From the NCBI RefSeq assembly GCF_043194295.1, contig NZ_JBAFVK010000002.1: a DNA stretch of 64,000 bases, one strand, 5' to 3'. The notes under the pieces are model-generated. The model did no database searches. It was not told the DNA's origin and worked only from the letters and a program-made list of their open reading frames with translations. Made by a program: the position numbers and the translations under genes. Below, piece by piece: positions 1 through 8,085 of this stretch (position 1 is the first letter of the stretch; each line of letters starts with the position of its first letter). This DNA comes from Xanthobacter autotrophicus. Lineage in GTDB: Bacteria; Pseudomonadota; Alphaproteobacteria; Rhizobiales; Xanthobacteraceae.

Positions 1-14
1 CAATTGGCAGCCCC

Positions 15-46
15 CAAAACGAAACGGCCGGGACTGGCCCGGCCGT
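15..46 (-). terminator. Rho-independent terminator of rpoZ
   Basis: A 9-bp GC-rich inverted repeat (acggccggg / cccggccgt) with a short loop lies downstream of the rpoZ stop. On the minus strand it is followed by a T-rich stretch (TTCGTTTTGG). Position and shape fit an intrinsic terminator. Confidence 0.7.
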
Positions 47-105
47 GAGTCGCTCGACTGTCACCAAGCCGCACGCGAGCGCGCGGCTTCGATCAGCCCA
101 GCCGA

Positions 106-495
106 TCAACCCTCGTCGTCGTCGGTGTGCTCGGGGGGCACCAGGCCCTGGAGGCCGGCCAGAAGCTCTTCCTCGGTCATGCGGTCGAGCATCACGTCGC
201 TGTCTTCGCCACCCGAGCTGTCGCCGGAAGCGATGAGCGGCACCGTCTCGGGCTCGGGCTCGTCCACCTCGGTGTATTTCTGCAGCGAGTGGATCAGGTC
301 TTCCTTCAGATCCTCGGGGCTGACATGCTCGTCGGCGATCTCGCGCAGGGCGACCACCGGGTTCTTGTCATTGTCGCGATCAACGGTGATCTGGGCGCCG
401 GACGAGATCATGCGCGCCCGGTGGGCGGCGAGCAGGACCAGCTCGAACCGGTTGTCCACCTTGTCGATGCAATCTTCAACCGTGACACGGGCCAT
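106..495 (-). CDS. rpoZ: DNA-directed RNA polymerase omega subunit
   Basis: Small omega subunit that promotes assembly of the beta-prime subunit into RNA polymerase and, in many proteobacteria, contributes to ppGpp binding. The N-terminal 60 residues carry the family signature (MARVTVEDCIDKV, then RFELVLLAAHRARMI and later NPVVALREIA). The C-terminal half is an acidic, low-complexity tail, usual in Hyphomicrobiales, giving 129 residues against about 90 in E. coli. The ATG at 495 fits the family start. A terminator follows the gene. No spoT/rel gene is visible; the window edge cuts off the downstream neighbour. Confidence 0.95.
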   Translation of the reverse strand: MARVTVEDCIDKVDNRFELVLLAAHRARMISSGAQITVDRDNDKNPVVALREIADEHVSPEDLKEDLIHSLQKYTEVDEPEPETVPLIASGDSSGGEDSDVMLDRMTEEELLAGLQGLVPPEHTDDDEG

Positions 496-701
496 GGGCT
501 CGTCACTCCCTCATGCGCATAAGGCGCGCAACACTCGGCCTTGAGAAGAGCGGGTCAGTACAGCAATTCACCATGATGGGCAAGCCCGGCCTGCCTTTTT
601 CGCTTGCTTTGGGCCGGCCTTCGTCGGAGAAAGGCGATTGCACGACGTGGTTTGCAGCCGTTGTTCGTTACGCCCATCCCATTCCATCGGCGGACCTTTG
701 T

Positions 702-1313
702 ATGCAGGGCCTGGAAAAGATCGCTCTTCTGATAGATGGCGCCAATCTATATTCAGCTACCAAAGCGCTTGGCTTCGACATTGACTACAAGCGGCTCCTG
801 AAGGAATTCCAGAGCCGAGGGTATCTGTTGCGGGCGTTCTATTACACGACACTGATCGAGGACCAGGAATATTCCTCGATCCGCCCGCTGCTCGACTGGC
901 TGGACTACAACGGCTACGCAGTCGTCACCAAGCTTGCCCGCGAGTTCACCGATTCCCAGGGTCGCCGTCGCGTGCGCGGCAACATGGACATCGAGATCGC
1001 CGTCGACGCCATGGAACTGGCCGAGCACGTGGACCACATCGTCCTGTTCTCCGGAGACGGTGACTTCCGCTCGCTGGTGGAGGCGCTTCAGCGCAAGGGC
1101 GTGCGCGTTTCGGTGGTGTCCACCATCTCCACCCAGCCGCCGCTGATCGCCGATGACCTGCGCCGGCAGGCGGATGTCTTCATCGACCTAGTGGACCTGC
1201 AGCCGAAGATCGGACGCGATCCCTCCGAGCGGCAGGGCCGCATGTCGGAGACGCCCCGCTTCCTGGAGCGTCGTGGCGCCGCCGCCACCGCCAGCGACCC
1301 CGGCGAAACCTGA
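702..1313 (+). CDS. NYN-domain (LabA/DUF88-like) protein
   Basis: A 203-residue protein of the LabA/DUF88 group of the NYN (PIN-like) nuclease superfamily. The start at 702 (MQGLEKIALLIDGANLY) places the family motif LLIDGANL at the N-terminus; the longer open frame upstream looks non-coding. Acidic residues expected at a metal-dependent RNase site are visible: D in LLIDGAN, D and E in MDIEIAVDAM, and FSGDGDF around residues 105-120. The last 35 residues are a Pro/Ala-rich tail. It is divergent from rpoZ and its 3' end lies 16 bases before the glycosylase gene, so the two may be cotranscribed. RNA substrate and cellular role are unknown. Confidence 0.85.
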   Translation: MQGLEKIALLIDGANLYSATKALGFDIDYKRLLKEFQSRGYLLRAFYYTTLIEDQEYSSIRPLLDWLDYNGYAVVTKLAREFTDSQGRRRVRGNMDIEIAVDAMELAEHVDHIVLFSGDGDFRSLVEALQRKGVRVSVVSTISTQPPLIADDLRRQADVFIDLVDLQPKIGRDPSERQGRMSETPRFLERRGAAATASDPGET

Positions 1314-1329
1314 GCCTCGGAACCCGAGC

Positions 1330-2043
1330 ATGGCCAAGGTTTCCATTGCCCGGGCCTCCGCCGCCCGGACACCCACCCGATCGCCTGCCCGGCCGACCCT
1401 GGAGCCGGGGGCCGACTGCCCCCTGTGCCCGCGCCTCGCCGATTTCCGCCATGAATGGCAGGCGGTCGAACCCGGCTGGCACAACGCCCCTGTGCCCGCC
1501 TTCGGGCCGGAAGATGCACGCCTGCTCATCGTCGGCCTCGCCCCCGGCCTGCGGGGGGCGAACCGCACCGGGCGGCCCTTCACCGGCGACTATGCCGGCG
1601 ACCTGCTTTACGCGACGCTGATCGAATACGGCTTCGCCGCCGGCACCTATGGCGCCCATCCGGAAGACGGCCTCACCCTCACCGATGCCCGCATCGTGAA
1701 CGCGGTGCGCTGCGTGCCGCCGCAGAACAAGCCGACGCCGGAGGAAATCCGCACCTGCCGGCCGTTTTTGTCCGCGCCCATGGCCGCCATGCCCCGCCTC
1801 TCAGCCATCGTGACGCTGGGCAAGATCGCCCATGATTCGACGCTGGCGGCGCTGGGGCAGAAAGCCTCGCGGCTCAAGTTCGGCCACGGCGCGACGGATA
1901 CCATCACCGATGGCACAATGGGTCCGGTGCGGCTGTTCGCGAGCTACCATTGCTCGCGCTACAACACCAACACGCGGGTGCTGACGCCGGACATGTTCCG
2001 CGCCGTCTTCGCGTCGGTGCGGGCCTATCTCGACGCCGCCTGA
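1330..2043 (+). CDS. udgB: family 5 uracil-DNA glycosylase (UdgB type)
   Basis: Base-excision repair glycosylase of the iron-sulfur family 4/5 group, about 237 residues. It has a CPLCPRL cysteine pair near the N-terminus, a nucleotide-pocket motif VGLAPGLRGANRTGRPF, a C in NAVRCVPPQNKP and the C-terminal motif ASYHCSRYNTNT. The four-cysteine layout fits a 4Fe-4S cluster. The GLAPG loop, without a catalytic Asp or Glu at the usual position, is characteristic of family 5 (UdgB) rather than family 4. The ATG at 1330 is chosen because residues upstream of it in the same frame are Pro/Ala-rich translation of the NYN gene end. It would remove uracil, and in characterised UdgB also hypoxanthine, from DNA. 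Confidence 0.88.
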   Translation: MAKVSIARASAARTPTRSPARPTLEPGADCPLCPRLADFRHEWQAVEPGWHNAPVPAFGPEDARLLIVGLAPGLRGANRTGRPFTGDYAGDLLYATLIEYGFAAGTYGAHPEDGLTLTDARIVNAVRCVPPQNKPTPEEIRTCRPFLSAPMAAMPRLSAIVTLGKIAHDSTLAALGQKASRLKFGHGATDTITDGTMGPVRLFASYHCSRYNTNTRVLTPDMFRAVFASVRAYLDAA

Positions 2044-2049
2044 AGCGCC

Positions 2050-2625
2050 CTATTCCTGGTCCTGCGCCCGCTTGGCGTGAAGATGCGCCAGCACATCGGC
2101 CGCGTTCCGGTCCGGCGGGAACACCGGATAGAAGACGTGGGAGATGGCGCCATCCTCGATGATAAGGGTGATGCGCTTCAACAGCGTCGCGCCCTCCACC
2201 GTGAAGGTGGGCAGACCGATGGCGTGGGTCAGCTGGTGACCGTGATCGGATAGCAGCGGGAACGGCAGGTGCAGGCGCTCCGCCACTTCCTGCTGATAGG
2301 CCGTGTCCTGCAGGGAGAGGCCGAACACATGCTCCGCCCCCGCCGCCTTGAGGTCCGCGAAATGGTCGCGGAAGGCGCAGGATTGCGGCGTGCAGCCTCG
2401 CGCGCCGGGGATCTCGTCCCAGCCCGTGGGCAAAGGCTCGCCGGGCACGCCGGTGCGCGGATAAGCATAGACCACCGCAAGGCCCGACAGGGCGGAAAGG
2501 TCGATCATCCGCCCGTCGGTGGCCGGCAGTTCGATGATGGGCAGTTCCAGCCCCGGCAGGTGGGCGGCGTGGCCGTCGTCCTCCGGCGCGGGGAGGCTGT
2601 CGGGCAGGCTGTGATAGGTGGTCAT
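2050..2625 (-). CDS. peroxiredoxin, PrxQ/BCP-like
   Basis: Thiol peroxidase of 191 residues in the thioredoxin fold. The active site lies in GCTPQSCAFRDHF: Cys78 is the expected peroxidatic and Cys83 the resolving cysteine, the C-x4-C spacing of atypical 2-Cys PrxQ enzymes. The preceding YPRTGVPG loop is longer than in E. coli Bcp, which marks a divergent subfamily. There is no signal peptide, so it is cytoplasmic. Its ATG overlaps the stop of the upstream VOC gene by four bases (ATGA), so the two are translationally coupled and may act together in detoxifying reactive electrophiles or peroxides. That shared role is inferred from context. Confidence 0.85.
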   Translation of the reverse strand: MTTYHSLPDSLPAPEDDGHAAHLPGLELPIIELPATDGRMIDLSALSGLAVVYAYPRTGVPGEPLPTGWDEIPGARGCTPQSCAFRDHFADLKAAGAEHVFGLSLQDTAYQQEVAERLHLPFPLLSDHGHQLTHAIGLPTFTVEGATLLKRITLIIEDGAISHVFYPVFPPDRNAADVLAHLHAKRAQDQE

Positions 2626-3026
2626 GGCTGCTCCCCCGGCGCGTCGTCATAGGAGATGAATTCCAGAAGCGACCCATCGGGATCGCGAAAATAGAGGCTG
2701 GTGCCCCGCCCCAGCGCGCCGAAGCGCGGCACCGGGCCCAGCTCCGGGGTGATGCCGTGGGCGGCAAGGTGGGCGGCCGCCTCGGCAATCGGCCCGTTCC
2801 AGCGGAAGCACAGGTCGCTGTTGCCGGGCGCAACCGGCAGCCGCGCCACCGGCACCGGGTCCACCCCCGGCCCGTGCAGGTTGAGTTGGCGGTCGCCGAA
2901 GCGATAGGCGAAGCCCGCCCCCACCGGCACCACTTCAGCGCCCAGCACGGCCGCATAGAAGGCGTTGGAGCGCGCGAAATCGCTCACATGGACGACGCAA
3001 TGGTCGAACGCGATCTTGCCGGCCAT
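2622..3026 (-). CDS. VOC-superfamily (glyoxalase-like) protein
   Basis: A 134-residue single-domain vicinal-oxygen-chelate protein. It shows the paired beta-alpha-beta-beta-beta halves, beginning FDHCVVHVSDFARS and ending SLYFRDPDGSLLEFI. Candidate metal ligands are the His in FDHCVVHV and the final Glu in LLEF. A purine-rich GGAGGGGAG directly upstream favours the ATG at 3026 over an upstream one at 3038. Members of this group include glyoxalases, fosfomycin thioltransferases and extradiol dioxygenases, and the sequence does not say which chemistry applies. It is coupled to the peroxiredoxin gene through an ATGA overlap. Confidence 0.82.
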   Translation of the reverse strand: MAGKIAFDHCVVHVSDFARSNAFYAAVLGAEVVPVGAGFAYRFGDRQLNLHGPGVDPVPVARLPVAPGNSDLCFRWNGPIAEAAAHLAAHGITPELGPVPRFGALGRGTSLYFRDPDGSLLEFISYDDAPGEQP

Positions 3027-3056
3027 CTCCCCTCCCATTGTCCCCTTCCCGCCCGA

Positions 3057-3533
3057 TCAGCCCCGATCACGCATGAGCCGCGCCTTGTCGCGGGCCCAGT
3101 CGCGTTCTTTGGAGGCCTCGCGCTTGTCGTGGGCCTTCTTGCCCTTGGCGAGGGCCAGCTCCACCTTGGCGCGGCCGCGATCGTTGAAATAGATCTTCAG
3201 CGCCACCACGGTCATGCCCTCGCGCTCCACCGCATGGCCGAGCTTGGCGATCTGGCGCTTGTGCAGCAGCAGCTTGCGGGGCCGGCGGGTCTCGTGGTTG
3301 AAGCGGTTGGCCTCCAGATATTCCGGGATATAGGCGTTGTAGAGCCACATCTCCCCGGCCTTCTGCGCGGCATAGCTCTCGCCGATGGTGGCCTTGCCGG
3401 TGCGCAGGCTCTTCACCTCGGTACCGGTAAGCATGACACCGGCCTCGAAGGTCTCGCCAATCTCGAAATCAAACCGCGCGCGCCGATTGTCGGCGGCGAT
3501 CTTGCGCGGGGCTTCGGTCTTCTTGCTGCTCAT
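3057..3533 (-). CDS. smpB: SsrA-binding protein SmpB
   Basis: tmRNA-binding protein of trans-translation, which rescues stalled ribosomes. The 158-residue sequence has the OB-fold core (RRARFDFEIGETFEAG, GTEVKSLR, KATIGESYA) and the basic C-terminal tail that becomes helical on the ribosome (KREASKERDWARDKARLMR). The start MSSKKTEAP at 3533 is the family-like one; an ATG eight codons upstream is possible. In many Hyphomicrobiales smpB follows dapA directly, whereas here a toxin-antitoxin pair separates them. Confidence 0.95.
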   Translation of the reverse strand: MSSKKTEAPRKIAADNRRARFDFEIGETFEAGVMLTGTEVKSLRTGKATIGESYAAQKAGEMWLYNAYIPEYLEANRFNHETRRPRKLLLHKRQIAKLGHAVEREGMTVVALKIYFNDRGRAKVELALAKGKKAHDKREASKERDWARDKARLMRDRG

Positions 3534-3578
3534 GATGGGAATGTGGTCTCGACGCACCGCTCAGGCAAGCGGGAGGGG

Positions 3579-3860
3579 TCAGGGGCGCTGGCGGGCGGTG
3601 TGGATGACGGAAACGATGGACAGTTCCCGGCGCGTCTCATCAACCTCATACGCAATGATATAGGGATAGCCGCGCACGATGAACTCGCGGGTGCCCGGCA
3701 GAACCCCCGGCCTCCCCATGAACGGTTCGGCCGCAAGCAGGCGGATGGTCTGGTGGATCGCGGAACCCACATGACGCATGCCCACCGGCGAATGTTGCCG
3801 CAGATAGGCGAGGATGGCCGCGAGGTCCTGCTGCGCGACCGGCGTGAACTGGACCTTCAC
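3579..3860 (-). CDS. ParE/RelE-superfamily toxin
   Basis: A 93-residue basic protein with the ParE/RelE toxin fold pattern: an N-terminal VQFTPVAQQDLAAILAYL strand-helix, AIHQTIRLLAAEP, GMRHV, and the C-terminal REFIVRGYPYIIAYEV and SIVSVIHTARQ. The Arg and Tyr of VRGYPYIIAY are typical for this group. The GTG start at 3860 overlaps the antitoxin stop as GTGA. An ATG 18 bases further upstream would also work but reads into the antitoxin. In ParE members the target is DNA gyrase, in RelE members ribosome-bound mRNA. The sequence leans to ParE but does not settle it. Confidence 0.85.
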   Translation of the reverse strand: MKVQFTPVAQQDLAAILAYLRQHSPVGMRHVGSAIHQTIRLLAAEPFMGRPGVLPGTREFIVRGYPYIIAYEVDETRRELSIVSVIHTARQRP

Positions 3861-4105
3861 AGACCGAACTGCCGCCACAGCTCCTCGATCTCCTGCGGAT
3901 CCGCGAACTCGCCCCGCCGCGCCTGGGCAAGACCGAGCCGGACCCGCTCGATCTGCTCCGGCGTCAGTTGGTAGTCCGCCTCACCGTCCTCGCCACCGGC
4001 CTCGCCCCGGTGGACGAGGCCCAGCAGCAGCTCGGCGACGCGGTCCTGTTCCGCGTCGGAGAGCTTGCGGATCTCGGCGATGGCCTGGTCCAGCAGCTTC
4101 GTCAT
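3857..4105 (-). CDS. antitoxin partner of ParE-like toxin
   Basis: An acidic 82-residue protein placed immediately before the ParE-like toxin with a four-base GTGA overlap, the classical antitoxin-first layout. The N-terminus (MTKLLDQAIAEIRKLSDAEQ) is helical and resembles short addiction-module antidotes. The C-terminal half (LTPEQIERVRLGLAQARRGE, then ADPQEIEELWRQFG) resembles the toxin-wrapping segment of RHH/PHD-type antitoxins. No clear DNA-binding motif is readable, so its autoregulatory role is inferred. Confidence 0.78.
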   Translation of the reverse strand: MTKLLDQAIAEIRKLSDAEQDRVAELLLGLVHRGEAGGEDGEADYQLTPEQIERVRLGLAQARRGEFADPQEIEELWRQFGL

Positions 4106-4129
4106 GGGCGAAGGATAGCAGACCCGCGC

Positions 4130-5029
4130 TCAGTTGATGAGGCCGGCATGCACCATGGCGCTGCGGACTACGGCGCGGGTGGTCTCGGAGACCGGCACCA
4201 TGGGAAGCCGCGCCTCCTCGCTCATCTTGCCGAGCAGTGAGAGGGCGTACTTGGTGGGGGCCGGATTGGTCTCCACGAACAGGGCCGTGTGCAGCGGCAT
4301 CAGGATGTCCTGGATGGCGAGCGCCGCCTTGTAGTCGCCGGCAAGGCAGGCGAGCTGGAAGTCCGAGCACAGGCGCGGGGCGACGTTGGACGCCACCGAG
4401 ATGCAGCCCTGCCCGCCGTGGGCGTTGAAGCCCAGCGCGGTGGCATCCTCGCCCGAGAGCTGGATGAAGTCCGGCCCCAGCACCTGCCGCTGCAGCGACA
4501 CGCGGGCGAGGTTCGCGGTGGCATCCTTCACGCCGGCGATGTTCTTGATCTCGAACAGCCGCGCCATGGTCTCCACCGACATGTCGATCACCGAGCGGCT
4601 CGGGATGTTGTAGATGAAGATCGGCAGCTCCACCGCGTTGGCGATGGCCCGGAAGTGCTGGTAGAGGCCTTCCTGGGTGGGCTTGTTGTAATAGGGCGTC
4701 ACCACCAGCAAGGCGTCGGCGCCCACCTTCTCGGCATGCTGGGCGAGGGCCACCGCCTCCGCCGTGTTGTTGGATCCGGCGCCCGCCATCACCGGCACCC
4801 GGCCGGCGGACTGCTGGACCGCCCATTCCACCACGCGATTATGCTCCTCGTGGGAGAGGGTCGGGCTCTCGCCGGTGGTGCCCACCGGCACGAGGCCGTG
4901 TGTGCCTTCGGCGATCTGCCAGTCCACGAAGGCGCAAAACGCCTTTTCATCCAGCGCGCCGTCGCGGAACGGGGTGACGAGAGCGGTAAACGAGCCGCGG
5001 AAGCGCGACGCAGACGAAATGGGCGACAT
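4130..5029 (-). CDS. dapA: 4-hydroxy-tetrahydrodipicolinate synthase
   Basis: First committed enzyme of the lysine/diaminopimelate pathway, condensing pyruvate with aspartate semialdehyde in the cytoplasm. It is a 299-residue TIM-barrel protein. Visible catalytic elements are GTTGESPTLS (Thr51/52), TPYYNKPTQEG, the Tyr140 of IYNIPSRS and the Schiff-base Lys168 in GVKDATAN. Length and start match the family. It is divergent from the lytic transglycosylase gene and has the TA pair and smpB downstream on the same strand. Confidence 0.96.
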   Translation of the reverse strand: MSPISSASRFRGSFTALVTPFRDGALDEKAFCAFVDWQIAEGTHGLVPVGTTGESPTLSHEEHNRVVEWAVQQSAGRVPVMAGAGSNNTAEAVALAQHAEKVGADALLVVTPYYNKPTQEGLYQHFRAIANAVELPIFIYNIPSRSVIDMSVETMARLFEIKNIAGVKDATANLARVSLQRQVLGPDFIQLSGEDATALGFNAHGGQGCISVASNVAPRLCSDFQLACLAGDYKAALAIQDILMPLHTALFVETNPAPTKYALSLLGKMSEEARLPMVPVSETTRAVVRSAMVHAGLIN

Positions 5030-5491
5030 GGCGAACGCCTTGGGTTCCTGGGGCTTATCGGCTGACCGGTGAGGCCAGCCTCGCGGGGCTTGTGATTGGC
5101 CGGGATTGCCTGCACGCGAACCTTAAGACCGCGCGCGAACGTCCCGGCGCACGCCGGCTCGGATGAGCGGCGGGCGGGCCTTGACCCTTATCCTTTTGCC
5201 GGCCGGCCGGAAAGGGGGCACGCGACGACACCACGCGTCCGGACGCCCGCCGGTACCCCGAACACGGCGCAGGCGCCGCGCCCGCAGGCCGATGCGCCCG
5301 TCTTCCGCAAAAGAGCGGCACCCCGGTGAGGGATTGCAGTCCTTGCAACCGCCGCTGGGTCATGAGCCGCGTTTTCGCCCTGTTTACGCGATCAATCTGG
5401 TTAGGGTTTCGTCAACGCGGCTGGCGGAACATGGCGGAGGGGGAGCCGCAAGATCGCATCAAACGACACCAACCCGCCGCGAGGACATTGC
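5030..5491. other. divergent intergenic region between dapA and slt
   Basis: About 460 bases without a convincing gene. Open frames here are short and of GC-rich shadow composition. The region must carry the promoters of dapA and of the transglycosylase. An A/T-richer patch around 5390-5410 (ATCAATCTGGTTAGGGTTTC) is a promoter candidate for the rightward gene, but no clean -35/-10 pair is visible. Confidence 0.5.
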
Positions 5492-7804
5492 ATGTCGCCT
5501 GTTTCGAGCCTGATTTCCGTGAGCGCGCTTGCGCTCGCCCTCGCGTGGAGCGGGGCGATGCCGGCGCTCGCGGAGACCGCGCCGACGGCCAAGCCGGCCT
5601 CCTCCAAGGACACCGCGAAGGACACCGCGAAGGACGCCAAGGCCAAGGATACGAAGGCCAAGGATACGAAGGCCAAGGACGCCGGCAAGCCGGGATCCAA
5701 GGACGCCAAGGCAACCGCCTCAAAGCCGACAGGCAACGCCAAGGCGTCGGCCGACGCCAAGTCCGGCAAGGCCAACAAGGATGCGGCCAAGCCCGCGCCA
5801 GCCAAGCCCGCCGCATCCAAGCCCGCGGCCAAGCCGGCCACCGCCCGCGCCCCGACCGCAGCGCCCCAGGCGGCGCCGACGCTGAGCGCCTCGTCCAACA
5901 TTCCCGGCGGCGACCTTGCCGCACTGAAGGTGGCGGTGAACGCCGCCAAGAACGGCCGCGCGGCGGAAGCCATGGGCGCCGCCCAGCAACTCGACGATCC
6001 GGCGGCGCGCAGCCTCGTGACCTGGCTCGTCATCCGCCACGCGCCCAACGACCTGGGCTTCGACGCCATCAACCAGTTCCTGAAGGACAAGCCCGGCTGG
6101 CCGACCCAGAGCACGTTGCGCCGCCGCGCCGAGCGGGTGCTGTTCCAGGAGAACCGCGACCCGGCCAAGGCGCGCGACTTCTTCGCCGAGCAGCCGCCGC
6201 TGTCCGGCGAGGGCAAGATCGCCCTCGCCCGCTATCTGGTGGCCGCCGGCAACCGCTCGGACGCGGCCGACTGGGTGCGCGAGGCGTGGCGCGAGGATGA
6301 GCTGAACGAGAGCTTCGAATCGAAGATCATCGACGAGTTCTCCGGCTTCCTCACCCGCACCGACCACAAGCTGCGGGCCGACCGCTTCAGTTACAAGCCG
6401 GACCCCGATCGCGCCCTGCGCGCCGCCGCGCGCGCCGGTTCCGACATCGTCGCCCTCACCAAGGCGCGCATGGCCATCGCCAAGAAGGACGCCAACGGCG
6501 AGAAGCTGCTCGCCCAGGTGCCGTTCAATTTGTCGAGCGATCCGGCCTACCTGTTCGCCAAGTCCCAACTCGCCCGCCGGGCCGACAAGCCGCAGGACGC
6601 CGCGCGCGCGCTTCTGGCCGGCGCCACCTCCGATCAGGTCCGGGCCGATCCGGACGAATGGTGGATCGAGCGGCGCCTCGTCGCCCGCGAACTGCTGGAG
6701 GCCGGCGATTTCCAGACCGCCTACAAGGTCGCTGCCACCGGCGTGCCGCCCAAGGCCGACAATTACCGCGCCGAGCAACATTTCACCGCCGGCTGGATTG
6801 CCTTGCGCTTCCTGAAGGATCCGCGCACCGCGGCCCAGCATTTCGCCAAGATCGACGACGACCAGAAGCACCCCATCACCCTGTCGCGGGCCTATTACTG
6901 GCAGGCGCGGGCGGCGGAGGCCATGGGCGACGGCGGCCGCGCCCGCGAGCGCTTCCAGGCGGCGGCGCGCTTCCCGGCCACCTATTACGGCCAGCTCTCG
7001 CGCACCAAGCTCGGCATGGCGCCGGTGGTGCTGCGCTCGCCCTCGCCCTCGTTCGACAGCCGCAACACTTTCGCCCGGCTGGAGCCGGTGAAGGCCATCC
7101 GCATGCTCTATGCGGTAGGCGAGCGCGACATTCCCCTGACCATCTATTACGACCTCGCCTGGCGCATGGAGGACCCGGCCCAGCTTGCCATGCTGGCCGA
7201 CCTCGCCGAGGCCAATGGCGACGCCCGCGGCGCGCTGGTGGTGGGCAAGGAGGGCCTCGCGGAAGGCCATCCGCTGGAGGCGGAAGCCTTCCCCACCTTC
7301 GGCCTGCCCAGCTACACGCCCATCGGCAATCCGGTGGACAAGGCCTCGATCTATGCGGTGGCGCGGCAGGAAAGCCAGTTCAACGCCCGCACCCTCTCCA
7401 GCGCCAAGGCCATGGGCCTGATGCAGGTGACGCCGGAGGCCGGCCGCGAGGTCACCAAGAAGACCGGGGTGCCCTACAGCGAATCCCGGCTCATGAGTGA
7501 CCAGTCCTACAACGTGCAGTTCGGTGCCGCCGAGCTGGGCGAACTGGTGCAGAATTACGGCGGCAACTACGTGCTGGTGTTCGCCGCCTACAATGCCGGA
7601 CGCGGCAGCGTCGCCAAGTGGATCCAGCGCTACGGCGACCCGCGCGACCCGGACGTGGACGTGGTGGACTGGGTGGAATCCATCCCCTTCTCCGAGACCC
7701 GCAACTATGTGCAGCGGGTGATGGAGAACTACCAAGTCTACAAGGTGCGCTTCAACATCCCCTCCAAGCTGCAGATGGAAGCCGACCTGCGCGGCGGCCG
7801 CTGA
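5492..7804 (+). CDS. slt: soluble lytic murein transglycosylase
   Basis: Periplasmic Slt70-type enzyme cleaving the glycan strands of peptidoglycan with 1,6-anhydro product formation. It has 770 residues. A signal peptide occupies residues 1-27 (SVSALALALAWSGAMPALAE). A Lys/Ala/Asp low-complexity linker of about 100 residues follows, then an alpha-helical superhelix domain from about 140 to 590. The C-terminal SLT catalytic domain has Glu627 in VARQESQFN, followed by SAKAMGLMQVTP and AAYNAGRGSVAKW. A GAGGA Shine-Dalgarno precedes the ATG. The long charged linker is unusual for Slt70 and is encoded by DNA tandem repeats. Confidence 0.93.
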   Translation: MSPVSSLISVSALALALAWSGAMPALAETAPTAKPASSKDTAKDTAKDAKAKDTKAKDTKAKDAGKPGSKDAKATASKPTGNAKASADAKSGKANKDAAKPAPAKPAASKPAAKPATARAPTAAPQAAPTLSASSNIPGGDLAALKVAVNAAKNGRAAEAMGAAQQLDDPAARSLVTWLVIRHAPNDLGFDAINQFLKDKPGWPTQSTLRRRAERVLFQENRDPAKARDFFAEQPPLSGEGKIALARYLVAAGNRSDAADWVREAWREDELNESFESKIIDEFSGFLTRTDHKLRADRFSYKPDPDRALRAAARAGSDIVALTKARMAIAKKDANGEKLLAQVPFNLSSDPAYLFAKSQLARRADKPQDAARALLAGATSDQVRADPDEWWIERRLVARELLEAGDFQTAYKVAATGVPPKADNYRAEQHFTAGWIALRFLKDPRTAAQHFAKIDDDQKHPITLSRAYYWQARAAEAMGDGGRARERFQAAARFPATYYGQLSRTKLGMAPVVLRSPSPSFDSRNTFARLEPVKAIRMLYAVGERDIPLTIYYDLAWRMEDPAQLAMLADLAEANGDARGALVVGKEGLAEGHPLEAEAFPTFGLPSYTPIGNPVDKASIYAVARQESQFNARTLSSAKAMGLMQVTPEAGREVTKKTGVPYSESRLMSDQSYNVQFGAAELGELVQNYGGNYVLVFAAYNAGRGSVAKWIQRYGDPRDPDVDVVDWVESIPFSETRNYVQRVMENYQVYKVRFNIPSKLQMEADLRGGR
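5606..5683 (+). repeat. coding tandem repeats in slt linker
   Basis: Two copies of a 12-bp unit (aaggacaccgcg) at 5606-5629 are followed after a degenerate copy by a 15-bp unit (aaggccaaggatacg) at 5639-5653 and 5654-5668, then a variant at 5669-5683. Units are multiples of three, so copy-number change keeps the reading frame and would only alter linker length. Confidence 0.85.
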
Positions 7805-7834
7805 GGGGGGCTGGCTAGAGGGGGCGCCGGCGCG

Positions 7835-8083
7835 CTCCACCAGTCACGATGCGCCCTCTCCCTGCGATGCGCCCCCTCCCCCGCGTGCGGGGGAGGGCTG
7901 GGGAGGGGGAAAGACCCGCGGGAACAGGAGCAATCGGGCAGGCGGGAACCATCGCTTCATGCCCGTTCGGCGTGCCGGCAGTGAAAGCACTGCCCCCACC
8001 CTGCCCCCCCCGCAAGCGGGAGAGGTTTCTCCAGCGGCGCAGGATGACAGCAGCCCTCTCCACCAGTTGCGATGCGCCCCTCC
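7835..8083. repeat. palindromic intergenic repeat flanked by imperfect direct repeats
   Basis: The sequence ctccaccagtcacgatgcgc at 7835-7854 recurs as ctccaccagttgcgatgcgc at 8058-8077. Between them lie strong hairpins (ccctcccccgc/gcgggggaggg near 7873-7895, and a second GC hairpin around 8005-8030). This matches the general look of non-autonomous palindromic intergenic elements of Hyphomicrobiales. It separates the convergent slt and HHH-protein genes and may also end their transcripts. Confidence 0.6.
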
Positions 8084-8085
8084 CC

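Noticed and set aside
5720..7840. 706-codon open frame on the minus strand opposite slt
   Set aside because: High-GC antisense shadow: His/Gly/Arg-rich composition, no domain motifs, and slt is unambiguous on the other strand.
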